Positions 1 to 9,058 of a stretch of 45,521 bases of DNA are shown one piece after another. The stretch's first letter is position 1, and each line of letters begins with the position of its first letter. The stretch lies in assembly GCA_030530825.1 (NCBI GenBank), contig JAUMUF010000002.1:1-45521 (forward strand), in the 5' to 3' direction. Source of the DNA: a bacterium. Lineage in GTDB: Bacteria; Patescibacteriota; Saccharimonadia; Saccharimonadales; Saccharimonadaceae. The translations under genes were made by a program, and so were the position numbers. The notes below the pieces were generated by a model, which saw only the letters and a program-made list of their open reading frames with translations, did no database searches and was not told where the DNA came from.

Positions 1-55
1 TTGGATCAGCGGGTGCTGGATCTTGTGGTGCCGGTTTTGGATCAGCGGGTGCTGG
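1..55. repeat. 36-bp tandem repeat coding for a Pro/Ala-rich 12-mer
   Basis: The 19-base stretch at 1-19 recurs exactly at 37-55, a period of 36 bp or 12 codons. It encodes PAPADPKPAPQD followed by a second PAPADP. The array is cut by the window edge, so its copy number is unknown. In-frame repeats of this kind can vary in length by recombination without breaking the frame. Confidence 0.7.
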
Positions 56-451
56 TGAAGCATATTGATATATTACGCCACCATCATAAGAAGAGGTTGG
101 TTTACCGTTAAAGTCCTCAACTGAAACTGTAGAGTTATTTGAAAGCTTGCGTTCAGTTTGATCGTTAAACCTTAAATAAATCCCCTCTAGTTCCCAGCCA
201 TCTATGTCAGGCGCTTTAACTATGTAAGGATTTTCAGAGGTTATCCAAAATTCTGAAGAGTACTCATTAAAATAAGTAATTGTTCCGTCACTATTGACTC
301 CTTGAGCACCAGTAAGGATTGCCTTCCCTGACACCTCAGCCTTAACGACAGTTGCGCCAATAAAAGGCACTGTTGCAGGCAAGATTTGAGCCGCCCCAAG
401 GAGAGCAACTGAAGCGAGAGCGATACCGAATTTTGCATATTTTTTAGCCAT
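1..451 (-). CDS. Secreted protein with Pro/Ala-rich repeat, 5' part only
   Basis: The gene runs off the left edge; 150 codons are visible from the ATG at 451. The protein starts MAKKYAKFGIALASVALLG, a lysine N-terminus and hydrophobic core typical of a Sec signal peptide, with likely cleavage near residues 35-39 (ATVVKAE). A soluble region of about 90 residues follows, then a Pro/Ala/Asp-rich repeat (PAPADPKPAPQD units) that continues past the edge. Such repeats usually span or reach through the envelope, so a surface or wall-associated protein is inferred; no family was recognised. A weak Shine-Dalgarno site (AAGG, 8 bases before the ATG) is present. It lies downstream of a TTGACA/TAATAT promoter and a structured leader. 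Confidence 0.85.
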   Translation of the reverse strand, partial: MAKKYAKFGIALASVALLGAAQILPATVPFIGATVVKAEVSGKAILTGAQGVNSDGTITYFNEYSSEFWITSENPYIVKAPDIDGWELEGIYLRFNDQTERKLSNNSTVSVEDFNGKPTSSYDGGVIYQYASPAPADPKPAPQDPAPADP

Positions 452-456
452 TTTAA

Positions 457-594
457 TTACCTTAACCTACCACATGGCAACGATAGGCCCTTTCTTTTAA
501 TAAAAAGACTCCCATCAAGACCACTAGCAGATAAAGATAAACTCATCTTCAACTGATAATGTTCTTGATAGGAGTCTGAAGTGAAGTGCGACAT
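457..594 (-). CDS. Possible leader ORF of 45 codons (uncertain)
   Basis: An ATG at 594, about ten bases after the predicted transcription start, opens a 45-codon frame that crosses the whole leader hairpin. It ends with TAA at 457-459, five bases before the next gene's ATG. The peptide begins MSHFTSDSYQEHYQLK and holds nine serines. There is no convincing Shine-Dalgarno site. A frame that spans the terminator-like hairpin and stops next to the main gene is what a translation-controlled leader would look like, but it may be a chance open frame. Confidence 0.25.
   Translation of the reverse strand: MSHFTSDSYQEHYQLKMSLSLSASGLDGSLFIKRKGLSLPCGRLR
506..577 (-). terminator. Long two-stem hairpin with U tract: leader attenuator or terminator
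   Basis: The arms 506-520 and 563-577 pair over 15 bp. The single mismatch becomes a G-U wobble only on the minus strand, which supports minus-strand RNA. Inside is a second stem of 11 positions with one mismatch and a six-base loop. The 3' arm is followed by UUUUUA. It sits between a strong promoter and the ATG of the secreted protein, and also downstream of uvrA. It could stop readthrough from uvrA, attenuate the secreted-protein transcript, or form the 3' end of a roughly 100-nt small RNA. Positions 595-601 could pair with 565-571 to break the 5' arm. Confidence 0.65.
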
Positions 595-610
595 CTATCA
601 ACTGGCTTTT

Positions 611-639
611 ATATTATCACATTTTGGTTATTTTGTCAA
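611..639 (-). promoter_or_regulatory. Strong sigma70-type promoter for the secreted protein leader
   Basis: On the minus strand, TTGACA (634-639) and TAATAT (611-616) are 17 bases apart. The start of transcription is predicted near 604, giving a leader of about 150 nt. The element lies just past the uvrA stop codon. Confidence 0.8.
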
Positions 640-654
640 TAGTTTAATGGTATT

Positions 655-3462
655 TTATAAAATTTGAGCCAAATATTGTCCCGTCCAACTATCCTTAACT
701 CCGGCAATCTTCTCTGGTGTACCTTGCGCGACAACTTGGCCCCCACCAGATCCGCCCTCTGGACCCATATCAATAATCCAGTCCGCAGACTTGATCACAT
801 CAAGATTATGCTCAATAATCACCATTGAGTTACCACCATCAACCAACTTGTTCAAAATCTCCAAAAGGCGCTTGGCATCAAGACCATGAAGCCCTGTGGT
901 TGGCTCATCCAAAATATACATTGTTTTGCCGGTAGAAACTCGAGATAGTTCTGTCGCCAGTTTAATGCGTTGCGCTTCGCCACCAGAAAAAGTCGTGGCT
1001 GGCTGACCAAGCGTGATATAGCCAAGTCCAACATCAACGATAGTTTGAAGTTTGCGATGAATTGCAGGGATATTCTTGAAGAATTCCGCCGCCTGCTCTA
1101 TTGTCATATCCAAAACATCCGAGATAGTTTTGCCCTTATACAGGATTTCGAGAGCCTCACGATTGTAGCGCTTGCCGTGACAGACATCACATTCAACATA
1201 AACATCAGGCAAGAAGTGCATTTCTATCTTTTTAACACCGTCGCCTTGGCAGGTCTCACATCGTCCACCCTTGACATTGAATGAAAACCGCCCCGCCTTA
1301 TACCCACGGATATTAGCCTCAGGAGTAGAGGCAAACAACTCACGGATCTGAGTGAAGACGCCCGTGTAAGTTGCAGGGTTGGAGCGAGGTGTGCGACCGA
1401 TGGCGGATTGATCGATGACGATGGCCTTGTCCAACTTTTCCATTCCAAGAATTTGGTCATGCTTGCCCGCCACATCTTGACTTCTGTTTTTCTTGGAAGA
1501 AAGTTCTTTGCTCAAAATCTCATTAACCAAAGTCGACTTGCCCGAGCCAGAAACACCCGAGACAACTGTCATTACACCCAAAGGAATTTCAACATCAATA
1601 TCCTTAAGATTGTTCTCGCGCGCTCCGAGAATTGTGAGTTTTTCATCTTTTTGAATTTTGCGACGCTTTTTGGGTACAGGGATACTTTCTTCACCCGACA
1701 AGAATCTGCCCGTTGGAGAATCGGGGTTTTTAATAATCTCTTCTGGCGTGCCACTTGCCACAATTTGACCTCCGTGAGTACCAGCCTTAGGACCAACATC
1801 AATCACAAAGTCTGCCGCACGAATCGTATCCTCATCGTGTTCAACCACCAACACAGTATTGTTGAGATCGCGGAGATTTTTTAGTGTAGAGATAAGTTTG
1901 TCGTTATCCCTTTGATGAAGGCCAATCGATGGCTCGTCCAAAACATACAGCACGCCTTGAAGCCCCGAGCCAATCTGAGTAGCAAGGCGGATGCGCTGAG
2001 CCTCACCGCCACTGAGCGTATTGGCGGCACGGCCCAACTCAAGATAGTTAAGGCCAACATTCTTCATAAAATTGAGCCGAGAAGAAATTTCTCTAATAAT
2101 CTGATGCGCGATGAACTTTTGCTGATCATTCAACTCAAAATTTTCGAAAAGATCAACTGCTTCTTCGATAGAAAGTTGGGTGATTTCGACAATGTTAAGT
2201 CCAGCCACCGTAACTGCGAGAGCCACAGGCTTAAGGCGTGCGCCGTGGCAAGTCTGACACTCACGGACGCGCATAAACCGCTCGATGTCTTTGCGCATAA
2301 ACTCGCTGTCGGTTTCTTTATGGCGACGCTCCAGATTGGGAATTACGCCTTCAAAAACCACATTGAACTTCTGGCCGTTGGAAGTTCTAACTTCATACTT
2401 TTGATTGGTACCATAGAGAATGATGTCGATGGCTTCTTTAGATAATTCTTTAGTAGGAACTTTAGTCGAAAATCCGTGCTGACGGGCGATTTCTTCAAAA
2501 TGCTTGATACGCCAAGATTTTTCATTGATGCGATTATATGGCCTAATTGCGCCCTCGCTGATGGTTAAATTGGGGCTAAGAACGAGATCAGGATCAATCT
2601 CCATACGCGTGCCGAGACCCGAGCAAGTTTCGCAGGCACCTTGAGGAGCGTTGAATGAAAAAAGTCGTGGCTCGAGTTCTGGAATGTTTTCTTCTGGGTG
2701 AAGATGGCAGGCGTAATTTTGGGAGTAAGACTTGACGGTGCCAGTTTGGTCGTCTAGAACTTCGATAAATCCTTTGCCAATTTCAAGCGCTTGCTCCACG
2801 CTTTGAGCAAGTCGGGTCTGAATTTCAGGACTCAAAACAAGACGATCAATCACAATCTCGATATCGTGCTTGATGTTTTTTTCAAGATCAGGAAATTCAT
2901 CCAGCGCATAAATCACGCCATCAACCCGCGCGCGAGCAAAGCCAGCCCGAGAGAATTCATCTGGAATATGAGCAAATTCACCCTTTTTACTCTTGGCGAT
3001 AGGCGCAAGCAAAATCAGGCGGGAGCCTTCTTCCATTTTCAAAATAGAGTCAACAATATCTTGCGGTGTGCGGCGCTTGACCGTTCTACCACAGATTGGA
3101 CAATGTGGCGTGCCAATTCGCGCAAAAAGCAGGCGGAGATAATCGTAAATCTCAGTGACGGTGGCAACGGTGGAGCGCGGGTTTCGAGAAGTGGATTTTT
3201 GATCGATCGAAATCGCCGGACTCAATCCCGTGATACTATCGACATCCGGCTTATCCATCGTTCCCAAAAATTGGCGGGCGTAAGAGTTGAGACTCTCCAT
3301 ATAACGGCGCTGGCCCTCGGCGTAAATTGTGTCAAAGGCGAGGCTGGATTTGCCACTCCCAGAAAGCCCCGTAATCACCACCAATTTATCACGCGGGATT
3401 TTGATATCCACACCCTTCAGATTATGCTCGCGCGCGCCCTTTACCTCTAAAAACTCCGCCAT
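655..3462 (-). CDS. uvrA: Excinuclease ABC subunit UvrA
   Basis: This is the 935-residue damage-recognition ATPase of nucleotide excision repair, which acts as a dimer with UvrB in the cytoplasm. It has two ABC ATPase halves. The first Walker A (GLSGSGKSS) is at residues 32-40, with an [12 protein letters not shown] signature near 490. The second half has [10 protein letters not shown] and [12 protein letters not shown]. Zinc-finger cysteine pairs are visible (CPIC near 122; CETC and CDVC in the second half). Length is normal for the family. The start has GGAG upstream and an extended -10 (TGCTATAAT) at 3495-3503, so the leader is about 26 nt. It is separated from the RuvB/PH genes by the prepilin on the other strand. 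Confidence 0.98.
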   Translation of the reverse strand: MAEFLEVKGAREHNLKGVDIKIPRDKLVVITGLSGSGKSSLAFDTIYAEGQRRYMESLNSYARQFLGTMDKPDVDSITGLSPAISIDQKSTSRNPRSTVATVTEIYDYLRLLFARIGTPHCPICGRTVKRRTPQDIVDSILKMEEGSRLILLAPIAKSKKGEFAHIPDEFSRAGFARARVDGVIYALDEFPDLEKNIKHDIEIVIDRLVLSPEIQTRLAQSVEQALEIGKGFIEVLDDQTGTVKSYSQNYACHLHPEENIPELEPRLFSFNAPQGACETCSGLGTRMEIDPDLVLSPNLTISEGAIRPYNRINEKSWRIKHFEEIARQHGFSTKVPTKELSKEAIDIILYGTNQKYEVRTSNGQKFNVVFEGVIPNLERRHKETDSEFMRKDIERFMRVRECQTCHGARLKPVALAVTVAGLNIVEITQLSIEEAVDLFENFELNDQQKFIAHQIIREISSRLNFMKNVGLNYLELGRAANTLSGGEAQRIRLATQIGSGLQGVLYVLDEPSIGLHQRDNDKLISTLKNLRDLNNTVLVVEHDEDTIRAADFVIDVGPKAGTHGGQIVASGTPEEIIKNPDSPTGRFLSGEESIPVPKKRRKIQKDEKLTILGARENNLKDIDVEIPLGVMTVVSGVSGSGKSTLVNEILSKELSSKKNRSQDVAGKHDQILGMEKLDKAIVIDQSAIGRTPRSNPATYTGVFTQIRELFASTPEANIRGYKAGRFSFNVKGGRCETCQGDGVKKIEMHFLPDVYVECDVCHGKRYNREALEILYKGKTISDVLDMTIEQAAEFFKNIPAIHRKLQTIVDVGLGYITLGQPATTFSGGEAQRIKLATELSRVSTGKTMYILDEPTTGLHGLDAKRLLEILNKLVDGGNSMVIIEHNLDVIKSADWIIDMGPEGGSGGGQVVAQGTPEKIAGVKDSWTGQYLAQIL

Positions 3463-3494
3463 TTTGCTCCATTTCGATTAAATTTGCTCCAGAT

Positions 3495-3503
3495 ATTATA
3501 GCA
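3495..3503 (-). promoter_or_regulatory. Extended -10 promoter of uvrA
   Basis: TGCTATAAT on the minus strand, about 33 bases before the uvrA ATG. The leader carries a Shine-Dalgarno site, so uvrA is not leaderless. Confidence 0.6.
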
Positions 3504-3547
3504 TTTTTGAGCAGATTTTTCAATCACTTCAACTTTTATCCCAAATA

Positions 3548-3556
3548 TGATAAAAT
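3548..3556 (+). promoter_or_regulatory. Extended -10 of the prepilin gene, leaderless type
   Basis: TGATAAAAT is followed by six bases and then the ATG at 3563. With the usual 6-7 base distance to the start site, transcription begins at the ATG. No Shine-Dalgarno site is present. Confidence 0.6.
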
Positions 3557-3562
3557 AGATTT

Positions 3563-3946
3563 ATGACTAAAAAAGGCTTTACCGCAATTGAAATCATCGT
3601 CGTGGCGATTTTTCTCGTAGTCGTGGGCGTGTTTTTTGTGATTCAAAAAGGCGACCTTCAGGACCGCTTCATCAACGAGAATAAAAAGTCGGCAATTAAC
3701 GCGATTCACTTCAATCTTCAACATTTTTATAAGCAAAATGGCTTTTATCCGCGAGAAATTTCCGACAAAAATCTCACCGCCATCGACCCCAATCTCTTTA
3801 CCGACCCAATGGGTAGAAAGTTGGGCGAGGCTGAAAGCGATTATCGCTACGAGTCAACCGATTGTGAAGGCGACAAGTGTAAAAATTACTCACTTCGTAC
3901 CAAAATCTTGAATGAGAACGACTTCGTGAAAAGTTCAAAGCAATAG
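3563..3946 (+). CDS. Type IV prepilin-like protein
   Basis: This 127-residue protein has the class III prepilin signal: a short basic leader MTKKG, a peptidase cut before Phe, Glu at +5 (GFTAIE) and a hydrophobic helix (IIVVAIFLVVVGVFFVI). Family knowledge says PilD cleaves after the Gly and the helix packs in the pilus core. The globular part holds a Tyr-rich stretch and two cysteines (DCEGDKC). It is the only + strand gene in this block and stands alone, so it is a minor pilin or pseudopilin rather than part of a pilus operon. The promoter is of leaderless type. A long inverted repeat and a bidirectional terminator follow. Confidence 0.85.
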   Translation: MTKKGFTAIEIIVVAIFLVVVGVFFVIQKGDLQDRFINENKKSAINAIHFNLQHFYKQNGFYPREISDKNLTAIDPNLFTDPMGRKLGEAESDYRYESTDCEGDKCKNYSLRTKILNENDFVKSSKQ

Positions 3947-4014
3947 CAGAAAAATTCAATTTTCGAATTTTCCACAGGACTTGTCCAAGGACTTTTCGAA
4001 AATAAATTTTCTGC
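3946..4014. repeat. Long imperfect inverted repeat after the prepilin gene
   Basis: The arms 3946-3967 and 3995-4014 are near-complementary over about 20 bp, with a 27-base loop that contains a small GGAC/GTCC hairpin. It begins at the last base of the prepilin stop codon and precedes the bidirectional terminator. It may protect mRNA 3' ends or act as a second terminator. Confidence 0.55.
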
Positions 4015-4026
4015 CAATAGACTTTC

Positions 4027-4057
4027 AAAAAACAGGGACCGCCAAATCCCTGTTTTT
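4027..4057. terminator. Bidirectional terminator between prepilin and PH-domain gene
   Basis: AACAGGGA (4031-4038) pairs with TCCCTGTT (4047-4054), with A and T tracts on the outer sides, so it works for both converging genes. It lies just after the prepilin and ten bases past the PH-domain gene stop. Confidence 0.8.
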
Positions 4058-4066
4058 ATATCAAGA

Positions 4067-4819
4067 TTATTGAGACAGTCGCGCAGCCTCAGAGTAAATA
4101 TTCTCTTCCAAGATGCGCTTGTTTTTGGCGGCCTCACAGACTTCGCCAACAATTTCTGCGAGTTTTGCGGGGCGACCAACCATCACAAAGGTATAGGTAG
4201 ATTCTTCACCAACAGTCGAGAGTTTAAGCGTGCCGTAATTAAACATATGCTGAAAAACTCCCGTCTGCGTAAAACTGATGTCTTCAACGGATTCGAGATT
4301 AATAACTTGCTTCTTTCGATGAAACAGCCCACGCACAATCAATTGTATCGCCCGCTCGTTAGTGATAGTTAATTTATTAGAATTGTAAGTAGAATATCCA
4401 ATCACGCCAGCCAAAATCGTCAAAAGACTAAGTGGCGCAAAAATCAACGACAAATTGCCCTTCATTGACGCAGTAAGGCCAAGATTATTGGGCGAAAACA
4501 CCAACAAAATCCATGCACTCACTACCAGCACAAACATCGCCGCCGCACTCGCCACAATCGCATAAATACCAATCGCGTGGCGCGAGAGTGAAAGCACAAC
4601 ATACTCATCATCATCAACCGACACACTTGGATATTTTTTGAGCGAAGTTTCGCGCCTGCCGCGCAAAATCTCCATTGCCTGCTCCGCCTCAGGAGTCATT
4701 GTCTGCGACACAGCATTAAGCGCTTCGACAGCCCTTGGTACAGCACGCGGCACGACTTCCGCCTCCTGGACAGCCTCGGCGTTGATTTTTCGTTCAAATT
4801 CTTCTGCAAGATTACTCAT
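4067..4819 (-). CDS. PH-domain (bPH_2-like) membrane protein
   Basis: The 250-residue protein has an N-terminal cytoplasmic stretch of about 80 residues, two membrane helices (about 84-108 and 122-142) and a C-terminal bacterial PH-like domain. The domain start is marked by [34 protein letters not shown], shown here in part: [10 protein letters not shown] and [11 protein letters not shown], the hallmark pattern of this group. The role is unknown; in other bacteria such proteins are membrane-linked envelope or stress factors. The ATG overlaps the ruvB stop (ATGAGTAA), so it is translated from the ruvB transcript and possibly coupled to it. Confidence 0.75.
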   Translation of the reverse strand: MSNLAEEFERKINAEAVQEAEVVPRAVPRAVEALNAVSQTMTPEAEQAMEILRGRRETSLKKYPSVSVDDDEYVVLSLSRHAIGIYAIVASAAAMFVLVVSAWILLVFSPNNLGLTASMKGNLSLIFAPLSLLTILAGVIGYSTYNSNKLTITNERAIQLIVRGLFHRKKQVINLESVEDISFTQTGVFQHMFNYGTLKLSTVGEESTYTFVMVGRPAKLAEIVGEVCEAAKNKRILEENIYSEAARLSQ

Positions 4820-5822
4820 TTTCCCATTCCTTTCCCATATGCTCGTAAGCCTTTTTAGTGATAACTCGTCCGCGTGGTGTGCGCTGAATAAATCCTATCT
4901 GCATTAAATATGGCTCATAAAAATCCTCAATTGTCGAAGTTTCATCACCTGTCAGCGCCGCTATCGTAGAGAGACCAACAGGTCGAGTCTGATAATTTTC
5001 AATTATGGCTTGGAGCAAATTTCTGTCAGCGGCGTCAAGTCCAAGATGATCGATTTCAAGAAGTTTAAGCGCTCTGGAAGCGGTTTCTTCATCTATAAAA
5101 CCGTCAGTGTTAACATCCGCAAAGTCACGCACTCGCTTCAAAATCCTGTTAGCGATCCGAGGCGTTAGGCGAGCACGAGTAGAAAGAAGTTCTGCCGCAC
5201 TCGGCGTAATCTGGCTCTCCAATATCCGCGCCGATCTCTCAATAATTTGCCCAATTTCTTCCGTCGTGTAAAACTCCAACCGATAAATATGCCCGAATCG
5301 ATCCCTGAGTGGCGCCGCCAAACTCCCTGTCCGCGTAGTAGCGCCAATCACCGTAAACTTGGGTAAATCCAATCGCACACTTCGCGCGGCTGGGCCTTTA
5401 CCAATAATAATATCAAGTTTGAAGTCCTCCATCGCCGAATACAGTATCTCTTCAACCGCCCTCGGCATCCTGTGGATTTCATCAATAAAAAGAATATCTC
5501 CAGATTGAAGATTGGTCAAAATCGAAGCCAGATCACCAGCCTTTTCGATCGCAGGACCAGATGTGATACGCAGCCCCGCCCCCATCTCCGAGGCAATTAC
5601 GCCAGCCATCGTGGTCTTACCCAGCCCCGGCGGGCCATACAGCAAGATATGATCAAGCGGCTCATCACGCTTCTTGGCAGCCTCGATCGCAAGCGTAAGA
5701 TTACGCTTCAAGCGCTCTTGTCCGACATATTCACCAAAAGTTTTAGGCCTGAGCGAAATTTCCACCTGCTCTTCTTGCGGCTCATCGTGAAGTTCAGCGT
5801 CCATAATTCTTTCTATCGCCAT
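4812..5822 (-). CDS. ruvB: Holliday junction branch migration helicase RuvB
   Basis: RuvB is the AAA+ motor that drives branch migration with RuvA at Holliday junctions. The 336 residues include Walker A (GPPGLGKTT, 63-71), Walker B (LFIDEIHR), the sensor 1 stretch (IGATTRTG) and a C-terminal winged-helix domain (QRTPRGR). Length is normal. Two starts are possible. The ATG at 5822 lies seven bases after an extended -10 (TGGTATAAT) and would be nearly leaderless. The ATG at codon 7 (5804) has a weak AGAAAG upstream. I keep the first. The gene overlaps the PH-domain gene by eight bases. Confidence 0.97.
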   Translation of the reverse strand: MAIERIMDAELHDEPQEEQVEISLRPKTFGEYVGQERLKRNLTLAIEAAKKRDEPLDHILLYGPPGLGKTTMAGVIASEMGAGLRITSGPAIEKAGDLASILTNLQSGDILFIDEIHRMPRAVEEILYSAMEDFKLDIIIGKGPAARSVRLDLPKFTVIGATTRTGSLAAPLRDRFGHIYRLEFYTTEEIGQIIERSARILESQITPSAAELLSTRARLTPRIANRILKRVRDFADVNTDGFIDEETASRALKLLEIDHLGLDAADRNLLQAIIENYQTRPVGLSTIAALTGDETSTIEDFYEPYLMQIGFIQRTPRGRVITKKAYEHMGKEWENE

Positions 5823-5829
5823 TGCTTCA

Positions 5830-5838
5830 ATTATACCA
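5830..5838 (-). promoter_or_regulatory. Extended -10 of ruvB, leaderless type
   Basis: TGGTATAAT on the minus strand, seven bases before the ruvB ATG. Confidence 0.6.
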
Positions 5839-5882
5839 TATAATGGGCCGATTTTACACTTTTAGCAGTGTTTTTGAAAAAG

Positions 5883-6455
5883 TTAGAAGTTATTTCGAAG
5901 CGCCTGCATGATACGCTCTTCAGTAGAAAGATCCGCCGATACGGCTTGGAGCATTTGCGTGGCGTCATTCAAGGTATAGCCGAGAGCAATCAGCGCTTCC
6001 ATTGCTTCATCCGAGCCAGTCGCAGTTGGCGCATCGGTCGCAGTATAAGCGGTCGCCAAGCCCACCTTATCTTTCAGATCAACAATCACGCGCTCGGCGG
6101 ATTTTTTACCCACACCAGCGGCTTTTTGAATAAATTTAGAATTCTCATGAGCGATAGCGTTGCGGACCTGCTCGGCTTCTCCAAGGCTCATTATTGCTAT
6201 GCCCGCCTTAGGACCAATACCTTGGACGGTGATTAGTAGTTCGAACAATTTCTTAGCCGCCAACGAAGAAAACCCAAACAACTCTTGGCTCTGCTCACGG
6301 ATGTGGTGATAGGTGTAGAATTTTATACTTGAGTCAAGCGAAGCGGAGTCGTATTCTCCAGCCGGCACAATCACCTCGTAGCCCACACCATTAACATCAA
6401 CAATCACGCTCCCTGCGAATTTTTCAACAATTTTACCTTGAATGTGTGCAATCAT
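5883..6455 (-). CDS. ruvA: Holliday junction DNA helicase subunit RuvA
   Basis: RuvA binds four-way junctions as a tetramer and loads RuvB. The 190 residues show the N-terminal OB fold (MIAHIQGKIVEK...GVGYEV), the helix-hairpin-helix pair (LITVQGIGPKAGIAIMSL and AAGVGKKSAERVIVDLKDK) and a C-terminal three-helix domain (EAMEALIALGYTLNDA) that contacts RuvB. Length is normal. It has its own leaderless-type promoter and is followed 60 bases later by ruvB, which also has its own. The two genes can therefore be transcribed together or apart. Confidence 0.97.
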   Translation of the reverse strand: MIAHIQGKIVEKFAGSVIVDVNGVGYEVIVPAGEYDSASLDSSIKFYTYHHIREQSQELFGFSSLAAKKLFELLITVQGIGPKAGIAIMSLGEAEQVRNAIAHENSKFIQKAAGVGKKSAERVIVDLKDKVGLATAYTATDAPTATGSDEAMEALIALGYTLNDATQMLQAVSADLSTEERIMQALRNNF

Positions 6456-6462
6456 AGTGCTT

Positions 6463-6471
6463 ATTTTAACA
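6463..6471 (-). promoter_or_regulatory. Extended -10 of ruvA, leaderless type
   Basis: TGTTAAAAT on the minus strand, seven bases before the ruvA ATG; no Shine-Dalgarno site. Confidence 0.6.
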
Positions 6472-6476
6472 TAATC

Positions 6477-8357
6477 TTATTCTAAGCGCAAATTCTTCAA
6501 AGGTGAACGGCGGGCATTAAGTAGAAGCGGTAAAAGGCTCGCCCCCAACCCCACGGCAAAAATCGGTAAGAAAGATAGAAGTATGACAGGCGTAAATTCT
6601 ACAATTTTGAAAGTTTCAATATTTTTAAGCGAGAACATTGCTGAAATTTCTAAACTGGCAGATTCTTGGACATCTCCACTAATCCAGATTACGACAAGTA
6701 GAGACAAAATCGTCGCCAAAACTGTCACAATCAGCGAATAGATCGCAACATAAGCGATGTAAATCTGGGTAATCTCCAAACGAGAATAGCCAATCGCACG
6801 AAAGACGGCAGTTTCACGCCGAGAATCGACCATAATTCTATTTACAACAACATATATTATTATCGCTGTCAATACAGCAACTCCTGCAATTATCCAGTTC
6901 AAAACATTCTGCACAGAAGATTTGATTTCTGCAATAACGGTGGCATTATTGGGCATTTCTTGAACCGCCATCGAGAATTCTTTACCACAATAATTCTTTG
7001 CGCAATTTGTTTCTGATACAAATTTAGACAAATCTTGCGCATTAGAAAATTCGACCAAATGCATCTTATCAACTGCGACTTCTCCAAGATAACTATTTTT
7101 AATAGGGCTATTGACATTCGGTGGATTTATTATATCATGTATACGCTGATTGGTGTTTTGAGTAAGCGCATTTTGCGGAATCATAATGCCACCGCCCGCG
7201 CCAATAGTAGATGACAGCATCTGGTAAAACAGCCCTTCAAGTCCGCCGATGCTCGGAGTTCTTCCAGTCGGAAATAAACCAATCACGCGCAATTTAATAA
7301 TCTGCTTATCCGGCGCAATGTATTCTGGCAACTTTTTCATCTCGGCGTCCTGCTTATCTTGAAGGATCTTCTCCTCACGCGTGCGAGTATCTTTAATTGC
7401 CTTTGAATCTCCACACGGAGTCTTGGCGATTTCATATTTAATTTTAGAGTCGGAACTTCGATTGGCGATAAACGCCCTTCTCATATTGTCGAAGTCAGCC
7501 TGATTATTACGCCAGCAAAATTCGAAGGCGTGCGAGTTGATTTTACTTCTCAATTTCTGGATGTATTCGTATTTCTGACGAGGTGGCGCAGAGTCAGCAA
7601 TCGGTTTTTCGCCCAAAAGATGCGCCGCAAAATCATAATTCACAAGAGCCGGAACTTCGTCTTTCTCCAGAACATAATTGTCGTTGTAAAAGATCTTTGC
7701 TAATTCGTCATTCTGGAGACTCATCTGGGAGAAAAACGAGTCCGCTCTACCGCCAGAACCATTTTTGACGGATTCCGCCAGATTCTCCTTGGAATCTTTG
7801 ACTTCAATCATTTTACCGCCAAGTGTGAGCGTTTTAGATTCAAAAACACTCTTGACGGGATATTGAGCGAGTTTTTTCTTGATAAAGTCTTCGCTAGTTT
7901 TAGGGAAATTTTGTCTTAAATATTCAGCCAAAACATTATTGGCAATTTTACTGGACAGATTGAGCGACTCCGTCTTTTCAAAACCGTCATCGTAGACTTC
8001 AATTGGGCTTTCTGCTGGATTGGGAATAAATTCTTCACCCTTTTTCCTGGCTTCTTGTGCTAGACAGCGGTTTTCTTCCGTGTAGAGATTCTTGGCTTTT
8101 GCCAAAATTTCTTGCGGCGGGTTGCTGATAATTTCAAAGGCTTTCTCGTTTTTATACGCCATCATCGCAATGTATCTACCGGATAGCCCGCGGGAAGTAA
8201 CTTTTTCAAGGCTCTCGGTAGATTTTTCCAGCCCCAGATAAGCCGTAATCACAGCCGCACACAAAATCGCAATGAACACAACGCTTAATCCAAGACGCAC
8301 TCGCCTAATCTTAAATTTAGTCAAAGCCAACAGGGCGGAATCTTTAATTTTCAACAT
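6477..8357 (-). CDS. FtsX/MacB-type ABC transporter permease
   Basis: The 626-residue permease has one N-terminal helix (about 20-43), a large external domain of some 430 residues, and three C-terminal helices (about 485-510, 535-560, 588-615), the classic MacB/FtsX plan. The C-terminal part has RRETAVFRAIGYSRLEITQIYI, given here as RRETAVFRAIGYS, the conserved coupling motif of the FtsX domain. Proteins of this type usually do mechanical work across the membrane or export peptides or lipids instead of transporting small solutes. The start overlaps the ATPase gene by 14 bases, so the pair forms one unit. The substrate cannot be told from sequence. Confidence 0.88.
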   Translation of the reverse strand: MLKIKDSALLALTKFKIRRVRLGLSVVFIAILCAAVITAYLGLEKSTESLEKVTSRGLSGRYIAMMAYKNEKAFEIISNPPQEILAKAKNLYTEENRCLAQEARKKGEEFIPNPAESPIEVYDDGFEKTESLNLSSKIANNVLAEYLRQNFPKTSEDFIKKKLAQYPVKSVFESKTLTLGGKMIEVKDSKENLAESVKNGSGGRADSFFSQMSLQNDELAKIFYNDNYVLEKDEVPALVNYDFAAHLLGEKPIADSAPPRQKYEYIQKLRSKINSHAFEFCWRNNQADFDNMRRAFIANRSSDSKIKYEIAKTPCGDSKAIKDTRTREEKILQDKQDAEMKKLPEYIAPDKQIIKLRVIGLFPTGRTPSIGGLEGLFYQMLSSTIGAGGGIMIPQNALTQNTNQRIHDIINPPNVNSPIKNSYLGEVAVDKMHLVEFSNAQDLSKFVSETNCAKNYCGKEFSMAVQEMPNNATVIAEIKSSVQNVLNWIIAGVAVLTAIIIYVVVNRIMVDSRRETAVFRAIGYSRLEITQIYIAYVAIYSLIVTVLATILSLLVVIWISGDVQESASLEISAMFSLKNIETFKIVEFTPVILLSFLPIFAVGLGASLLPLLLNARRSPLKNLRLE

Positions 8358-9030
8358 TTTTCACCTTTCCGTCTTCAATTTCGATAATTCTGTCTGCTTT
8401 TTGCGCAACTCTCTCGTCGTGCGTTACCACAATCAGCGTCATCCCTGTTTGCTTTTGGATTTTTTGGAGAAGATCAATAATTTGGCTCGAATTTTTACTA
8501 TCCAAATTTCCTGTCGGCTCATCTGCAAAGAGAATTTCAGGAGAATTTATTAGACTTCTCGCGATAGCCACGCGCTGGATTTGCCCGCCAGAAAGTTCTC
8601 GCGGATAAGCATTGGCGCGATCACTTAACCCAACCACGCTCGCCAACTTTTCTGCGCGGGGACTGCGGATCTTGCTCTTTATCCTCCGCGGGAGGGCGGC
8701 AACTTCGATATTCTGTCTCACGGTTAAAAACGGCTGAAGATAGAAAAACTGAAAGATAAAACCGATCTTTTTATTTCGAAATTTTGAAATTTTGCCGTCG
8801 CGAAGTCTGGAAATATTTTGCCCATCAACCAAAACCTCACCACTAGTGGACCTGTCGAGTCCGCTCAAGATATTAAGCAAAGTCGACTTTCCGCTTCCGC
8901 TCGCACCAGTTATCGCCAAAAATTCACCTCTTTTAATCTGAAGATCTTTAATATCAAGCACGGTATTTCGACCGTATTTTTTGGTTAAATTCTTTACAAT
9001 AATTACCGAAGTCTCGCCCACCGTTTCCAT
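8344..9030 (-). CDS. ABC transporter ATP-binding protein, MacB/LolD type
   Basis: This 228-residue ATPase powers the FtsX-like permease encoded next to it. Visible motifs: Walker A GASGSGKST (42-50), Q-loop region (FIFQFFYLQPFLTVRQNIE), signature LSGGQIQRVAIAR, Walker B ILFADEPTG, and the H-loop (VVTHDERVA). The arrangement is that of the MacB/LolD/FtsE group. It has its own promoter of leaderless type with the ATG exactly six bases past the -10. It sits between ruvC and ruvA, so the ABC pair interrupts an otherwise recombination-related group; a functional link with Ruv proteins is not implied. Confidence 0.92.
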   Translation of the reverse strand: METVGETSVIIVKNLTKKYGRNTVLDIKDLQIKRGEFLAITGASGSGKSTLLNILSGLDRSTSGEVLVDGQNISRLRDGKISKFRNKKIGFIFQFFYLQPFLTVRQNIEVAALPRRIKSKIRSPRAEKLASVVGLSDRANAYPRELSGGQIQRVAIARSLINSPEILFADEPTGNLDSKNSSQIIDLLQKIQKQTGMTLIVVTHDERVAQKADRIIEIEDGKVKNVEN

Positions 9031-9036
9031 AATTTT

Positions 9037-9045
9037 ATTTTATCA
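9037..9045 (-). promoter_or_regulatory. Extended -10 of the ABC exporter pair, leaderless type
   Basis: TGATAAAAT on the minus strand, six bases before the ATG at 9030. Confidence 0.6.
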
Positions 9046-9058
9046 TAAACTTAATATT

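Noticed and set aside
506-577. Leader hairpin as a 6S RNA or known riboswitch class
   Set aside because: It is too short for 6S RNA and I could match no conserved riboswitch core; only the hairpin and U tract are supported.
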